From Pseudomonadales bacterium (GTDB lineage: Bacteria; Pseudomonadota; Gammaproteobacteria; Pseudomonadales; Azotimanducaceae): a stretch of DNA of 64,000 nt. Below, piece after piece: positions 1 through 9,636 of the stretch. The DNA is taken from NCBI GenBank assembly GCA_023300545.1, contig JALZVT010000031.1, positions 34,886 through 98,885 of the forward strand, read 5' to 3'. The translations under genes and the position numbers were made by a program. Every line of letters starts with the position of its first letter. Positions within the stretch are counted from its first letter, which is position 1. Below the pieces are notes generated by a model. That model made no database searches and was not told the DNA's origin. It worked only from the letters and a program-made list of their open reading frames with translations.

Positions 1-36
1 CACTCGCTGTGCCGTTACCATTTACGCTACGACTGA
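1..36 (+). CDS. 3' end of an upstream gene, probably AddB-like PD-(D/E)XK nuclease (partial)
   Basis: Reading from base 1, an open frame gives eleven codons (HSLCRYHLRYD) and stops at TGA 34-36, 10 nt before the next start. In many Gammaproteobacteria the gene before this type of UvrD-like helicase-nuclease encodes a partner PD-(D/E)XK nuclease whose C-terminus carries iron-sulfur cysteines, often with a final Leu-Cys-Arg. The LCR here fits that, but eleven residues cannot prove it. The identity is inferred mostly from position. Confidence 0.4.
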   Translation, partial: HSLCRYHLRYD

Positions 37-46
37 TGACCAACTT

Positions 47-3000
47 ATGACCAAAGGGGCCCCAGCAGACCAACGGCCAGCGCTTGCAGATGATCCCGAG
101 CGAGTACGCGCCATCGACCCCGTAAGGTCGTGCATTGTTCAGGCACCAGCCGGATCGGGCAAAACAACGCTGCTCGCAGAACGCTTTGTTGCCTTGCTTG
201 CAGGCGTAGAACAACCCGAACAAATCCTGGCTATTACCTTCACAAAAAAGGCCGCCGCGGAAATGCGCCAGCGCGTGCGCGAAGAGCTCGCAGATACAAA
301 CAGCACGCTGGGTGTAGCTGCGATGGCTCGCTCGTTGGAAAAAAGTTGGGGCCTCGAGCTGTATCCAAGCCGACTGCGCATCCAAACCATCGATTCATTT
401 GCAATGAGCCTCGTCAAGCAGTTACCCATAACCAGTCAACTACAGCAGCGCGACATCTGCGATCACCCTGATGAGTATTACCAACGCTCTGTGGCCCGAG
501 TGCTGCAACGCATTGCCGAACCGGGGGCTGAAGACAACACCACCAGTCTGCTGCGAGAGTTCGGCGGCAACACCCAACAGGTACAGAACCTTTTAGTGAC
601 GATGTTGAGGCGTCGCGAGCAATGGTTGTTTTCACTCGCCGATCAACTGTCTAACTTCGATCCAGAACGCCTTGTCGATGCCATTTCCGAAGGCGTTACC
701 GCATTACAAAACGAAGCTCTCGCCAGCCTACTAAACAATATGTCTTTGCCTACTCGGCGGCGACTGGAAGTTTTTGCCCGTTACGCGAGCGATTGCCTGG
801 GCGAGAAAACCGCCTTTTCTGACCTCACCGAGTTTGAACAATGGCGCTTTATCGCACAAAATCTGGTGCTGCTAGCTGCTGCTACGCTTGAGAAGCCGCA
901 AGTAAAGTCACGGCTCACAAAAAACAATGGTTTCCCGCCCACTAAAGAAAACACTCACAAACAAGACTTGACCGAACTTCTCAAGGAGTTTGCCAGCGAT
1001 ACAGCGCACGCAGATATACTGCAAGCACTAACGGCTATTCGCGACATACCACAGATGGACGCTGCGACTCGTGATCGCGATCGTTTAGCGATGATTGGTA
1101 CCACGCTGTTCAACTGCGTATATGAGCTAAATAAACTGTTCGATGAACGTGGTGAGGTGGATTACAACCAGATCACCATCGCCGCTATTACTGCACTCGG
1201 CTCCAATGATGCACCCACTGAACTCGCTCTAAGCCTCGACTACCGCATCAGCCATCTGCTGATTGATGAGTTTCAGGATACCTCCCGATCGCAACACATG
1301 CTGTTCGAGCGGTTAATTACCGAATGGACGCCCGATGACAACAATACGTTTTTTGCCGTCGGCGACCCAATGCAATCGATCTACCGATTTCGCAATGCTG
1401 AGGTAAGTCTGTTTCTCGAAGTCTGCAACACAGGCATTGCCAACCTACAACTCGAGCATCTGCAGCTCACCACCAACTTTCGCTCCAACGATACGATGAT
1501 TGGCTGGTTCAATCAGGTTTTTAATCGTGTGCTTGGCGACCTGGACGACACCAACCTTGGCCGCATCAGCTACGCCCCGGCCACCTCACCGCGTGGTGAC
1601 CTCGCCACGCTCCCCAAGACAACGCTATTTGCCCCCATGCAGCTCAGCGAATCAGTTGCAGAGCAACACAGCCAACTGATTGCGCACATTCAGGAACTGG
1701 CGGCTGAGCAAGACACCGCACTAACCGACATCGCAATATTGGTTCGCAATCGCACGCCGGTGGGCCCTTTAGTGCGCGCGCTCGAAGCGGCGGGTATTGA
1801 GTGGCAAGGCACTGATCTGCACGCACTCGCCCAAACCGCGATCGTCAGCGATCTGGTTGCGCTGGCCAATACACTGTTTGCGCCGACTGACCGTATCAGC
1901 GCTTTGGCGGTGTTACGCAGCCCGCTGGTCGGGTTAAATCTCAATGATCTGTATGCCGTGGCGCAGTACATGGGCGACCAGGCAGCACCCCAAAGCACTA
2001 GCCTGATCAACTTGCTACAGGGCGACCCTGAACAGGAACTCACCGCACCACTGCCCGGTATGACGGAACAAGGTTATGCCAGTTTGACTCGATTGATTCA
2101 GGCGGCACAGCCGCCCATCAGCAAGCGCTTACAACTCGCGCCCAGAGAGCTGATTGAAACCATCTGGTTGCAACTGGGCGGTCCTGCCGCCTATCCACCC
2201 TCACAGTTGAAGCACGCTGAGCGTTTGCTCGACACGATTGAGTTGGCGCATCCCGTGCATTTCTCTCCACCCCGGCTGCTGCAAGACATTCAAAAACTCT
2301 ACGCAGAAGACGATGGCACCGGCGTGCAAATTTTGACCGTGCACAAGTCAAAAGGGCTGCAATACAAGCACGTGTTATTACCGCATCTCGAGGCGGGTAC
2401 CCGCTCTGACGAGGCGGCGCTCATGCTACAACGCGCGAGCACTGCGGGGACCCTGTTGGCGTGCAAAGCACCCGATCGCATCAAGGACTTCGATAAAAAC
2501 AACAAAACCGTCTACCACTGGCTGAAACTGGAAGACAGCCAACGAGCTCGAAATGAAACCCGGCGCGTGCTGTATGTGGCCGCGACCCGGGCGGAACAAA
2601 CGCTGAAACTATTTGCCACCGTTCCGGCTGACAAGAAGTCCGCGACATCAGGCAGCCTGCTGTCGTGCCTGTCTGACGTCTACGGCGAACTATGGCAAGA
2701 ACGGGATATTGAAGCGGCGGCAAGCGTAACGACCGCAGCCCGAACCGAGACCGAGGATGACTCGGAAAATGCAGAACAATCGATCGTAACGATTCAGGCA
2801 CTACCAGCCACGCTGCCCTTACCTGACCTGCCCGCACCGGCAGTTACTCTCCCCGAGCGCTCGCGGAACATCGCGGGCCGCCGTGAAACCGACGAACCTG
2901 ATTTACTCTTTGCGCTCGAGCGACGCGCGGCAATTTTGCGCGGCAATCTCACTCACCAAGCGTTATGTACGCTCTCACAAAACCTGTCTGACACAACCAG

Positions 3001-3646
3001 CCCAACAGACCAAGGGGGTAGCGAGGGCGCAGTGAACCAGTTAATCGCTAACGAACGCCACCTTTGGGAACAGCAGGCGTTGCTGCTTGGGCTCTCGCCT
3101 GAAGACACACAACAACTCGCAGACAGTGTGGTAAAGCAGCTACAGCAGACCGCCAGTTCGGGATTGGGTCGCTGGTGCGCACTCGAACCCCAGACAGACG
3201 CTCAAGCCGAGATTGGGCTGACGCTCTGGGAAAACGCCGGTCCCTTGGCACTTGTTATCGATCGAATGTTTGTGTTCCAGCGGCCGGGGCATCAGGCCGA
3301 GAGATGGATCATCGATTACAAAACCGCGACACCAGAGGTCGCGCTTGAGGCAAGCGCTAAGCTCAACTCAAGCGCTTGGCTACAGCAGGAGATCAGCCGT
3401 TACGCCACACAACTCGCACGCTACGCACGAGCCGTGCGGGCCATGCATCCAGATGTGCCCATTCGTACTGCGCTGTATTTCACCGCTACCAACCAGCTCT
3501 GGGAAACCGGGTTGACGGCACCAACCGATAGTCCATTGCAAACCGCCGCTCAGGCGACCCCTGAGGACTCGATACAACTTGAAAACGACACCATTGCCCA
3601 ATGCCTCACACTCACCGACCTGACCTCGTTAGACGCAGAGGCTTGA
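47..3646 (+). CDS. AddA/RecB-like UvrD-family helicase-exonuclease
   Basis: A 1199-residue ATP-dependent DNA helicase with a C-terminal nuclease, expected to process double-strand breaks for RecA-dependent repair in the cytoplasm. All superfamily 1 helicase motifs are visible: Walker A APAGSGKTT (residues 33-41), motif Ia ITFTKKAAAEM, motif II LLIDEFQDTSR, motif III GDPMQSIYRFR, motif IV TTNFRSN, motif V ILTVHKSKGLQ and motif VI RVLYVAATRA. Near the C-terminus LVIDRMF followed by WIIDYKTAT is the D...DYK signature of the PD-(D/E)XK nuclease of AddA/RecB. The length matches AddA (about 1150-1240). It begins 10 nt after the preceding stop, so it is probably cotranscribed with an AddB-type partner. 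No strong ribosome-binding site is seen before ATG 47. AddA-like fits better than RecB because no RecC or RecD is visible, though the left edge hides the context. Confidence 0.9.
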   Translation: MTKGAPADQRPALADDPERVRAIDPVRSCIVQAPAGSGKTTLLAERFVALLAGVEQPEQILAITFTKKAAAEMRQRVREELADTNSTLGVAAMARSLEKSWGLELYPSRLRIQTIDSFAMSLVKQLPITSQLQQRDICDHPDEYYQRSVARVLQRIAEPGAEDNTTSLLREFGGNTQQVQNLLVTMLRRREQWLFSLADQLSNFDPERLVDAISEGVTALQNEALASLLNNMSLPTRRRLEVFARYASDCLGEKTAFSDLTEFEQWRFIAQNLVLLAAATLEKPQVKSRLTKNNGFPPTKENTHKQDLTELLKEFASDTAHADILQALTAIRDIPQMDAATRDRDRLAMIGTTLFNCVYELNKLFDERGEVDYNQITIAAITALGSNDAPTELALSLDYRISHLLIDEFQDTSRSQHMLFERLITEWTPDDNNTFFAVGDPMQSIYRFRNAEVSLFLEVCNTGIANLQLEHLQLTTNFRSNDTMIGWFNQVFNRVLGDLDDTNLGRISYAPATSPRGDLATLPKTTLFAPMQLSESVAEQHSQLIAHIQELAAEQDTALTDIAILVRNRTPVGPLVRALEAAGIEWQGTDLHALAQTAIVSDLVALANTLFAPTDRISALAVLRSPLVGLNLNDLYAVAQYMGDQAAPQSTSLINLLQGDPEQELTAPLPGMTEQGYASLTRLIQAAQPPISKRLQLAPRELIETIWLQLGGPAAYPPSQLKHAERLLDTIELAHPVHFSPPRLLQDIQKLYAEDDGTGVQILTVHKSKGLQYKHVLLPHLEAGTRSDEAALMLQRASTAGTLLACKAPDRIKDFDKNNKTVYHWLKLEDSQRARNETRRVLYVAATRAEQTLKLFATVPADKKSATSGSLLSCLSDVYGELWQERDIEAAASVTTAARTETEDDSENAEQSIVTIQALPATLPLPDLPAPAVTLPERSRNIAGRRETDEPDLLFALERRAAILRGNLTHQALCTLSQNLSDTTSPTDQGGSEGAVNQLIANERHLWEQQALLLGLSPEDTQQLADSVVKQLQQTASSGLGRWCALEPQTDAQAEIGLTLWENAGPLALVIDRMFVFQRPGHQAERWIIDYKTATPEVALEASAKLNSSAWLQQEISRYATQLARYARAVRAMHPDVPIRTALYFTATNQLWETGLTAPTDSPLQTAAQATPEDSIQLENDTIAQCLTLTDLTSLDAEA

Positions 3647-3670
3647 CGAGCGTTGTCACACTGCTAGTAT
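3643..3670 (+). promoter_or_regulatory. Sigma-70 promoter of the aroG leader region
   Basis: TTGACG (3643-3648) and TAGTAT (3665-3670) are separated by 16 nt, a good match to a housekeeping promoter. It overlaps the stop codon of the helicase gene. The expected transcription start (about 3676-3678) coincides with the ATG of the leader peptide at 3678, so the leader mRNA would have almost no 5' untranslated region. Confidence 0.65.
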
Positions 3671-3677
3671 CGACCCC

Positions 3678-3797
3678 ATGAACGCGCATAGCTTTATTCA
3701 ATCAGCCGCAAACAGCACGCCCTGCTCTCCACAGAAAGTAGCGCCCACCTCTGTTGGCAATTGGTTTAGCGGTTACTGGTTCGGCTTTACGAACTAG
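3678..3797 (+). CDS. Aromatic-rich leader peptide controlling aroG (attenuation)
   Basis: A 39-codon open frame from ATG 3678 to TAG 3795. Its last eleven sense codons, from W29, contain six aromatic residues: W29, F30, Y33, W34, F35 and F37 (tail NWFSGYWFGFTN). The next gene makes DAHP synthase, the first enzyme of aromatic amino acid synthesis, so the codons match the end products. The frame is followed by mutually exclusive RNA hairpins and an intrinsic terminator. No Shine-Dalgarno sequence is possible if transcription starts at about 3677, so it may be translated as a leaderless mRNA, as reported for trpL of Sinorhizobium meliloti. No other in-frame ATG, GTG or TTG exists. Function is inferred from the architecture. 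Confidence 0.8.
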   Translation: MNAHSFIQSAANSTPCSPQKVAPTSVGNWFSGYWFGFTN

Positions 3798-3844
3798 GCC
3801 GCCTGCACACGCGTGGAGGCACCCTGTTGCCTCCGACCCGAACC
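3778..3844 (+). promoter_or_regulatory. Antiterminator pairing of the aroG attenuator
   Basis: GGTTCGG (3778-3784), which lies in the W34-F35-G36 codons of the leader peptide, is perfectly complementary to CCGAACC (3838-3844). The latter contains the first bases of the terminator's left arm, so both structures cannot form together. Between them sits a 7-bp hairpin (GGAGGCA 3815-3821 with TGCCTCC 3828-3834) that would stack inside the antiterminator. A ribosome stalled at W29/F30 would leave GGTTCGG free and allow read-through. One reaching the stop codon would cover it and let the terminator form. Confidence 0.65.
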
Positions 3845-3873
3845 CCGGTTGGCAACGTCAAACGGGGTTTTTT
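3841..3873 (+). terminator. Intrinsic terminator of the aroG attenuator
   Basis: AACCCCG (3841-3847) pairs with CGGGGTT (3863-3869). After a G-A mismatch the stem continues with TTG/CAA around a 7-nt loop, and the right arm runs into six T (3868-3873). It lies between the leader peptide and aroG, so it ends transcription before the structural gene unless the antiterminator forms. Confidence 0.8.
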
Positions 3874-3936
3874 GTTATCTGGGCTCGACTGATTTAACGC
3901 AACCACTTAACACAGACCGTGCAGGATCCTCAGATC

Positions 3937-5052
3937 ATGAGTACCGAACAACCCCAAACCAACTCGACCGAGAACCTCAATATCGAGGCACAGCGCGTCT
4001 TGGCATCGCCAGCCACGCTGAAAGAAATGTTGCCGGCAACCGATGCCGTCAAACGGACCGTGCATGAGCATCGCAAAGCGGTTCGCGACATCCTCGAAGG
4101 CCGCGACCACCGTTTGCTGGTTGTTGTTGGTCCCTGCTCGATTCACAACGTCGACGAGGCTATGGAGTACGCGGCTAAGCTACGAGTGCTCGCTGATGAG
4201 GTGAACGACAACCTGCTGGTTGTCATGCGCGCCTACTTTGAAAAACCCCGAACCACCGTCGGCTGGAAGGGACTCATCAATGATCCATTCTTAGACGACA
4301 GCTTTCGGATCGAAGCTGGCCTGCAAATGGCGCGCAAACTGCTGCTTGATATCTCGTCTTTGGGCCTTGGGCTCGCCACCGAGGCGTTGGACCCCATCAC
4401 ACCGCAATATCTGCACGATCTCATCAGTTGGACCGCCATTGGCGCCCGAACCACCGAGTCGCAAACTCATCGCGAGCTGGCATCTGGGCTGTCTGCTCCC
4501 GTCGGCTTTAAAAATGGCACCGACGGCGGACTGGAAGTTGCCCTCAATGCGCTGCAGTCAGTGGCGCATCCCCACCGCTTTCTCGGTCTGAATGAAGCTG
4601 GCCAGGTTGCAATCACCACCACCCGAGGCAACTCAGGCGCGCACATTGTGCTCCGCGGCGGCAGTAAGGGCTCGAATTACCACGCCGAAGCTATTGCTGA
4701 TTGTGAGACGGCACTCGCTAGCAACAATCTACCCAACAACATTATGGTCGATTGCTCTCACGCCAACTCGAACAAGGATCATCGCTTGCAATTGAACGTT
4801 GGCGAAAGTGTTAGCGAGCAAATCCTTGCTGGCAATCAGTCGATTACGGGCTTGATGTATGAAAGCAATATGGTGGAAGGGCGACAAAACCACACCGCCG
4901 GCGTACCGCCAACCGCTGGTCTATCGATCACAGACGCGTGCATTTCGTTTGCAGACACCCAAATCGCACTGCGCAAACTGAATAACGAACTGGGTGATGC
5001 GCTACAGGCCAGAAAGCCCGCGAGAGCAAACGCAGTGACTAGGGCTGCCTAA
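3937..5052 (+). CDS. aroG: 3-deoxy-7-phosphoheptulonate (DAHP) synthase, class I
   Basis: Condenses phosphoenolpyruvate and erythrose 4-phosphate to DAHP, the entry step of the shikimate pathway. The 371-residue product carries the AroF/G/H signatures: VVGPCSIHN, YFEKPRTTVGWKGLINDP, IGARTTESQTHRE, PVGFKNGTDG, VLRGGSKGSNY and MVDCSHANSNKD, with metal and substrate ligands in place. An in-frame GTG exists at 3919, but ATG 3937 is chosen because AGGA (3923-3926) lies 10 nt upstream and the family starts here. The N-terminus is slightly longer than in E. coli AroG (350 residues). Expression is probably set by the attenuator just upstream. The gene converges on nfuA with a 19-nt gap and no obvious terminator. 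Which aromatic amino acid inhibits the enzyme cannot be told with certainty. Confidence 0.95.
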   Translation: MSTEQPQTNSTENLNIEAQRVLASPATLKEMLPATDAVKRTVHEHRKAVRDILEGRDHRLLVVVGPCSIHNVDEAMEYAAKLRVLADEVNDNLLVVMRAYFEKPRTTVGWKGLINDPFLDDSFRIEAGLQMARKLLLDISSLGLGLATEALDPITPQYLHDLISWTAIGARTTESQTHRELASGLSAPVGFKNGTDGGLEVALNALQSVAHPHRFLGLNEAGQVAITTTRGNSGAHIVLRGGSKGSNYHAEAIADCETALASNNLPNNIMVDCSHANSNKDHRLQLNVGESVSEQILAGNQSITGLMYESNMVEGRQNHTAGVPPTAGLSITDACISFADTQIALRKLNNELGDALQARKPARANAVTRAA

Positions 5053-5071
5053 GCTCTAGAATGAATAGTCG

Positions 5072-5656
5072 CTAGGAGTAGTAAGCGTTATCCGTCACGG
5101 TATGGTCAGTAGAATCTTTAATCGACCGAAGCTCGGGCACCTGCTCCAGCAATGCCTTCTCAACACCCTGCTTAAGGGTGATGTCTACGGCCGAGCAACC
5201 CTGGCAGCCACCGCCAAATTCGAGCACCGCGGTGGTGCCCTCATCGACGATTTCGATCAATGACACTATACCGCCATGAGCGGCAAGACCTGGGTTGATC
5301 TCGTTGTAGAGGACGTAATTGATCCGGTCTTCCAGCGGCGAGTCTTCGCCCACGCTGGGCACCCGGGAATTGGGTGCTTTGATGGTGAGCTGGCCACCCA
5401 TTTTGTCTTCGGCGTAGTCGACTTTGGCGTCAATCAGATAAGGCTGGCTGCGCTCTTCGAACCAGGCGGTAAAGCCTTCGAATTGAACAGAAACATCCCC
5501 GTCCTGCTCCTCACCAGGTCGACAATACGCAATACAGGTCTCCGCGTTTGGCGTTCCTGGCTGGGCCACAAACACGCGAATAGCAACGCCTTCGTCATCC
5601 TGCTTTGACAGCAGACCGGCTAGGTAACTCTGGGCAGATTCGGAGATATCAATCAT
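5072..5656 (-). CDS. nfuA: Fe-S biogenesis protein NfuA
   Basis: Carrier that receives [4Fe-4S] clusters and delivers them to apo-enzymes, important under oxidative stress or iron limitation. The 194-residue protein has the degenerate A-type domain (1-95) followed by the Nfu domain with the cluster-binding CxxC at C151/C154 ([11 protein letters not shown]). E. coli NfuA has 191 residues with the pair at 149/152. An upstream in-frame TTG at 5680 exists, but ATG 5656 gives the family N-terminus (MIDISESAQ). It is divergent from metH and convergent with aroG. Confidence 0.93.
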   Translation of the reverse strand: MIDISESAQSYLAGLLSKQDDEGVAIRVFVAQPGTPNAETCIAYCRPGEEQDGDVSVQFEGFTAWFEERSQPYLIDAKVDYAEDKMGGQLTIKAPNSRVPSVGEDSPLEDRINYVLYNEINPGLAAHGGIVSLIEIVDEGTTAVLEFGGGCQGCSAVDITLKQGVEKALLEQVPELRSIKDSTDHTVTDNAYYS

Positions 5657-5751
5657 TCGGGTTACGCGCTCGCGGTGCAAGATTACTAAAGACGGAGATT
5701 ATACCAGCTCGCGGCATGAATCCGGCTCATCATCGCATAGAGGAACCTGTG

Positions 5752-5780
5752 TTGAGCTTAGAACCGTCTGCTTGGACAAT
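5752..5780 (+). promoter_or_regulatory. Candidate metH promoter
   Basis: TTGAGC (5752-5757) and GACAAT (5775-5780) with a 17-nt spacer, four of six matches in each box. It would give a roughly 145-nt leader before metH. The leader holds two small hairpins: CTCT/AGAG with a GCAA tetraloop near 5810-5822, and TGGGG/CCCCA with a TACG loop at 5889-5902. No known riboswitch consensus was recognised. Confidence 0.3.
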
Positions 5781-5931
5781 GGTGACGCTGTTTGGTCATG
5801 CTGGACCGGCTCTGCAAAGAGGCTCACCCGGCAATTTTCCTCACACTTGCGCCCAACACCTGCGCTTAACACTTGCTTTAAATCCCAGTGGGGTACGCCC
5901 CAGAACTCAGATCAGCACCGGACTTTGCCCA

Positions 5932-8900
5932 ATGACACTCAAAGATCACCTCGAACAACGCATTTTGGTCCTCGACGGCGCAATGGGCACCATGATTCAG
6001 AACCTCGGGCTCAAAGAGGCAGATTATCGTGACGCTGAGCTTGAAGACCACCCAAGCTCACTGTTTGGCAATAGCGACCTTTTGAATCTCACCCGCCCCG
6101 AGGCGATTCAGAGCATTCACGAGGCCTTTCTGGCAGCCGGAGCCGACATCGTCTCGACCAACACCTTTACCGCCACAGAAATTGCCCAGGCCGACTATTC
6201 CCTTGAGCACAAAGTGCGCGACATCAATCTGCGCGGAGCTCAGCTCGCCCGCGCCGCGGCTGACAAGTACAGCAGCCCAGAAAAGCCCCGTTTTGTTGCC
6301 GGCAGCATTGGGCCCACCAACCGCACCGCCAGCCTGTCGCCGCAGGTAAACGATCCTGGCTTTCGCAACGTGTATTTTGACGAGCTCGTAGACAACTACA
6401 CCGTCGCCGCGTCGTCGCTGCTCGAAGGTGGCGCTGACCTGTTACTGATCGAAACCGTCTTTGACACACTGAACGCCAAGGCGGCAGTGGTGGGCTGCAA
6501 GCGGGCTCAAGAACAAATGGGCAAAGAAGTTCCTCTCATGATCTCTGGCACCATCACCGACGCCAGTGGCCGCACCCTCTCCGGGCAAACCGTTGATGCG
6601 TTCTTCCAGTCAATCAGCCACGCCGAGCCGTTGCTGGTGGGATTGAACTGTGCGTTAGGTGCCGCCCAGCTACGCCCCTATGTTGCAGCCCTGTCCGGTT
6701 TGGCCAACACCTATGTCAGCGTTCATCCCAATGCGGGTCTGCCTAACGAATTTGGCGGCTACGACGAAACGCCTGAAACCATGGCCGAAGTACTCGACGA
6801 GTTTGCGAGTGCCGGTTTTCTGAACCTGGTTGGTGGTTGCTGTGGCACACAACCCCCACATATCGCAGCGATCGCTGAGGTTGCCGGTAAGCACAAGCCC
6901 CGCGTCATACCGCAGCCCAAGCAACGTCTCAGCCTGTCTGGACTAGAACCCCTCTACGTTGATAGCGACTCGCTGTTTGTGAACATCGGCGAGCGTACCA
7001 ACGTCACCGGCTCTGCCAAATTTGCTCGGCTGATTCGCGAGGAGCAGTTTGCCGAAGCGCTTGAAGTCGCAAATCAGCAAGTGGCCAACGGCGCTCAGAT
7101 CATCGACATCAACATGGACGAAGGCATGCTCGACAGCGAGGCCGCCATGGAGAAGTTTCTGCATTTGATCGCCTCAGAGCCCGACATTGCACGTGTGCCG
7201 ATTATGATCGACTCGAGCAAATGGGAAATCATCGAGGCTGGCCTCAAGTGTGTGCAAGGCAAAGCCGTGGTCAACAGCATCAGTCTGAAAGAAGGCGAGG
7301 CCGAGTTTATCGAGCGCGCTACGCTATGCCGTGAGTATGGTGCCGCGGTTATTGTCATGGCGTTCGATGAAGACGGCCAGGCTGACACCTACCAACGCAA
7401 AATCGACATCTGTGAACGCTCTTATCGAGTATTGGTAGACGTTGTCGGCTTCAATCCGCACGACATTATTTTTGACCCCAACATCTTTGCCATCGCAACC
7501 GGCATCGAAGAGCACAACAACTACGCAGTCGACTTTATCGAAGCGACTCGGTGGATTCGCGCAAATCTTCCAGGCGCTGGTATTTCCGGCGGCGTTAGTA
7601 ATGTGTCGTTCTCGTTTCGAGGCAACAACGGCGTTCGCGAAGCGATTCACGCGGTCTTTCTTTATCACGCCATTCAAGCTGGGCTTACGATGGGTATCGT
7701 AAACGCGGGACAGCTCGCCATTTACGAAGATATCCCTAAAGAGCTACGCGATGTGGTTGAAGACGTTGTATTGAATCGCAGCGATGACGCCACCGAACGC
7801 TTGCTCGACCTCGCAGACAAATACTCCGCTAGCGGCGCTAAGGCTGTTGCACAGGATGATAGCTGGCGTGAACTGCCCGTTACCGAACGCCTATCGTTTG
7901 CGCTGGTAAAAGGCATCAATAAATTCATTGTTGAGGACACCGAAGAAGCTCGCCTGCAGGCGGACCGACCAATATCCGTAATTGAAGGCCCGCTAATGGA
8001 CGGCATGAACGTTGTGGGTGATCTGTTTGGCGCGGGCAAGATGTTTCTGCCCCAGGTAGTAAAGAGTGCCCGCGTTATGAAACAGGCGGTTGCCCATCTC
8101 GTACCCTTTATCGAAGACGAAAAAGGCGAAGGCGCCAAGGCCAAAGGTAAGATCGTCATGGCAACGGTCAAGGGCGACGTGCACGACATCGGTAAAAACA
8201 TCGTGGGCGTTGTTTTGCAATGCAACAACTACGACATTGTTGACCTGGGCGTTATGGTGCCCGCCGAGAAAATTCTTGAAACGGCAATCGCTGAAAATGC
8301 GGACATGATTGGTTTGTCTGGCCTGATCACCCCCTCGCTCGACGAGATGGTTCACGTAGCAAGCGAAATGGAGCGCACCGGCCTCAACCTGCCGTTGCTA
8401 ATTGGCGGCGCAACAACGTCCAAAGCGCACACGGCGCTCAAAATTGAACCCGCGTTTCCTTCCGGTTCGGTCACCTATGTTACTGACGCATCGCGTGGTG
8501 TGAGCACAGCGTCGAGCCTGCTTTCAGACGAGCTGAAAGACAACTACATGGCCGAAACTCGCGCTGACTACGCCGCCGTACGCGAACGCATCTCCAACCG
8601 AAAGTCGGTACAGCTGCTGCCGTACAAAGACGCAAAGAAAGAAGCGGCAAGCATTAGCGACTGGGCGGCGCCTGTGCCTAATTCGCTGGGTGTCACCGCG
8701 TTCGACAACATTGACCTGAAAGAACTGGTGCCTTACATCGACTGGACGCCGTTTTTCATGACGTGGGAACTGGCGGGAAAATATCCGCGCATTCTGACCG
8801 ACGAAGTGGTCGGTGAAGCGGCAACATCGCTGTTTGCAGATGCCACTGAAATGCTCGACAAGATTGTCAGCGAAGGCTGGCTACGTGCTTCAGCTCGCGT

Positions 8901-9573
8901 GGGTCTATGGCCTGCTAACCGATCGGGCACCGATGACATCGTGCTGTACACAGATGAGAGTCGCGAGACCGAGCTGTGTCAGCTGCAGCATCTGCGCCAA
9001 CAAGCCAAGAAAGGCGCAGCCGGACCACACTACTGTCTGGCTGACTTTGTCGCTCCCCCAACAAACGCTGACTACATTGGCGGCTTTGCAGTGACGGCAG
9101 GCCTCGGGATCGATGAAGCACTAAAACAATTCGAAAATGACGACTATCAGGAGATTTTGCTGAAGTCGCTGGCTGATCGTCTGGCCGAAGCGGCTGCAGA
9201 ATATCTGCACCACAAGGTGCGAGTGGATACCTGGGGGTACGCCCATGACGAGGCGCTCGATAACGAATCAATGATCCGTGAACGCTATCAAGGCATCCGG
9301 CCGGCACCGGGTTACCCCGCCTGTCCTGACCATACGGAAAAAACCAAACTGTTCGAACTGCTCGATGCGCCAGCAACCGGCATGGAGCTCACTGAATCAT
9401 TTGCGATGTTGCCCGCTGCAGCCGTTTCAGGCTGGTATTTTGCTCACCCAGACTCACGTTACTTCGGAGTGGGCAAAGTCGGCAAAGATCAGGTCGCGGA
9501 TTACGCGGAGAGAAAAGGTTGGACGCTGGATGTTGCAGAGCGCTGGCTGCGGCCGAACCTAGCTGAGGTGTAA
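5932..9573 (+). CDS. metH: Cobalamin-dependent methionine synthase
   Basis: Transfers the methyl group of 5-methyltetrahydrofolate to homocysteine through cobalamin. The 1213-residue protein has all four modules: the homocysteine domain with zinc ligands C240, C303 and C304 (GGCCGT), the folate domain ([13 protein letters not shown]), the cobalamin domain with [11 protein letters not shown] (axial His751), and the C-terminal reactivation domain with [12 protein letters not shown] that binds S-adenosylmethionine. E. coli MetH has 1227 residues. The open frame runs back to 5605, but the first part resembles nothing and ATG 5932 ([20 protein letters not shown]) is the family start. Ribosome-binding site is weak. 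A perfect palindromic repeat follows 7 nt after the stop. The organism must make or import vitamin B12. Confidence 0.97.
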   Translation: MTLKDHLEQRILVLDGAMGTMIQNLGLKEADYRDAELEDHPSSLFGNSDLLNLTRPEAIQSIHEAFLAAGADIVSTNTFTATEIAQADYSLEHKVRDINLRGAQLARAAADKYSSPEKPRFVAGSIGPTNRTASLSPQVNDPGFRNVYFDELVDNYTVAASSLLEGGADLLLIETVFDTLNAKAAVVGCKRAQEQMGKEVPLMISGTITDASGRTLSGQTVDAFFQSISHAEPLLVGLNCALGAAQLRPYVAALSGLANTYVSVHPNAGLPNEFGGYDETPETMAEVLDEFASAGFLNLVGGCCGTQPPHIAAIAEVAGKHKPRVIPQPKQRLSLSGLEPLYVDSDSLFVNIGERTNVTGSAKFARLIREEQFAEALEVANQQVANGAQIIDINMDEGMLDSEAAMEKFLHLIASEPDIARVPIMIDSSKWEIIEAGLKCVQGKAVVNSISLKEGEAEFIERATLCREYGAAVIVMAFDEDGQADTYQRKIDICERSYRVLVDVVGFNPHDIIFDPNIFAIATGIEEHNNYAVDFIEATRWIRANLPGAGISGGVSNVSFSFRGNNGVREAIHAVFLYHAIQAGLTMGIVNAGQLAIYEDIPKELRDVVEDVVLNRSDDATERLLDLADKYSASGAKAVAQDDSWRELPVTERLSFALVKGINKFIVEDTEEARLQADRPISVIEGPLMDGMNVVGDLFGAGKMFLPQVVKSARVMKQAVAHLVPFIEDEKGEGAKAKGKIVMATVKGDVHDIGKNIVGVVLQCNNYDIVDLGVMVPAEKILETAIAENADMIGLSGLITPSLDEMVHVASEMERTGLNLPLLIGGATTSKAHTALKIEPAFPSGSVTYVTDASRGVSTASSLLSDELKDNYMAETRADYAAVRERISNRKSVQLLPYKDAKKEAASISDWAAPVPNSLGVTAFDNIDLKELVPYIDWTPFFMTWELAGKYPRILTDEVVGEAATSLFADATEMLDKIVSEGWLRASARVGLWPANRSGTDDIVLYTDESRETELCQLQHLRQQAKKGAAGPHYCLADFVAPPTNADYIGGFAVTAGLGIDEALKQFENDDYQEILLKSLADRLAEAAAEYLHHKVRVDTWGYAHDEALDNESMIRERYQGIRPAPGYPACPDHTEKTKLFELLDAPATGMELTESFAMLPAAAVSGWYFAHPDSRYFGVGKVGKDQVADYAERKGWTLDVAERWLRPNLAEV

Positions 9574-9580
9574 CGGGTTT

Positions 9581-9604
9581 GGGGTCAGAATTCATTCTGA
9601 CCCC
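9581..9604. repeat. GGGGTCAGA palindromic repeat, copy A
   Basis: A 24-nt perfect inverted repeat with arms GGGGTCAGAAT and ATTCTGACCCC around a 2-nt centre, starting 7 nt after the metH stop. The same palindrome recurs at 20151 and 52914, and a half-copy lies at 9889. It can form an 11-bp hairpin but has no T-run on either side, so it is not a textbook intrinsic terminator. Confidence 0.85.
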
Positions 9605-9636
9605 CGCCTAGCAAGAGCCTCTTAAAGTCTCTTGGA

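Noticed and set aside
5700..5931. SAH, SAM or cobalamin riboswitch before metH
   Set aside because: An AGGCTCA stretch recalls the SAH riboswitch, but the GAGGRGCG and matching GCGCTC elements are absent, and no B12 box is present.
5605..5931. N-terminal extension of MetH from 5605
   Set aside because: The extra 109 residues have no resemblance to the family, are Pro/Arg-rich, and overlap the nfuA start region; ATG 5932 fits the known N-terminus.
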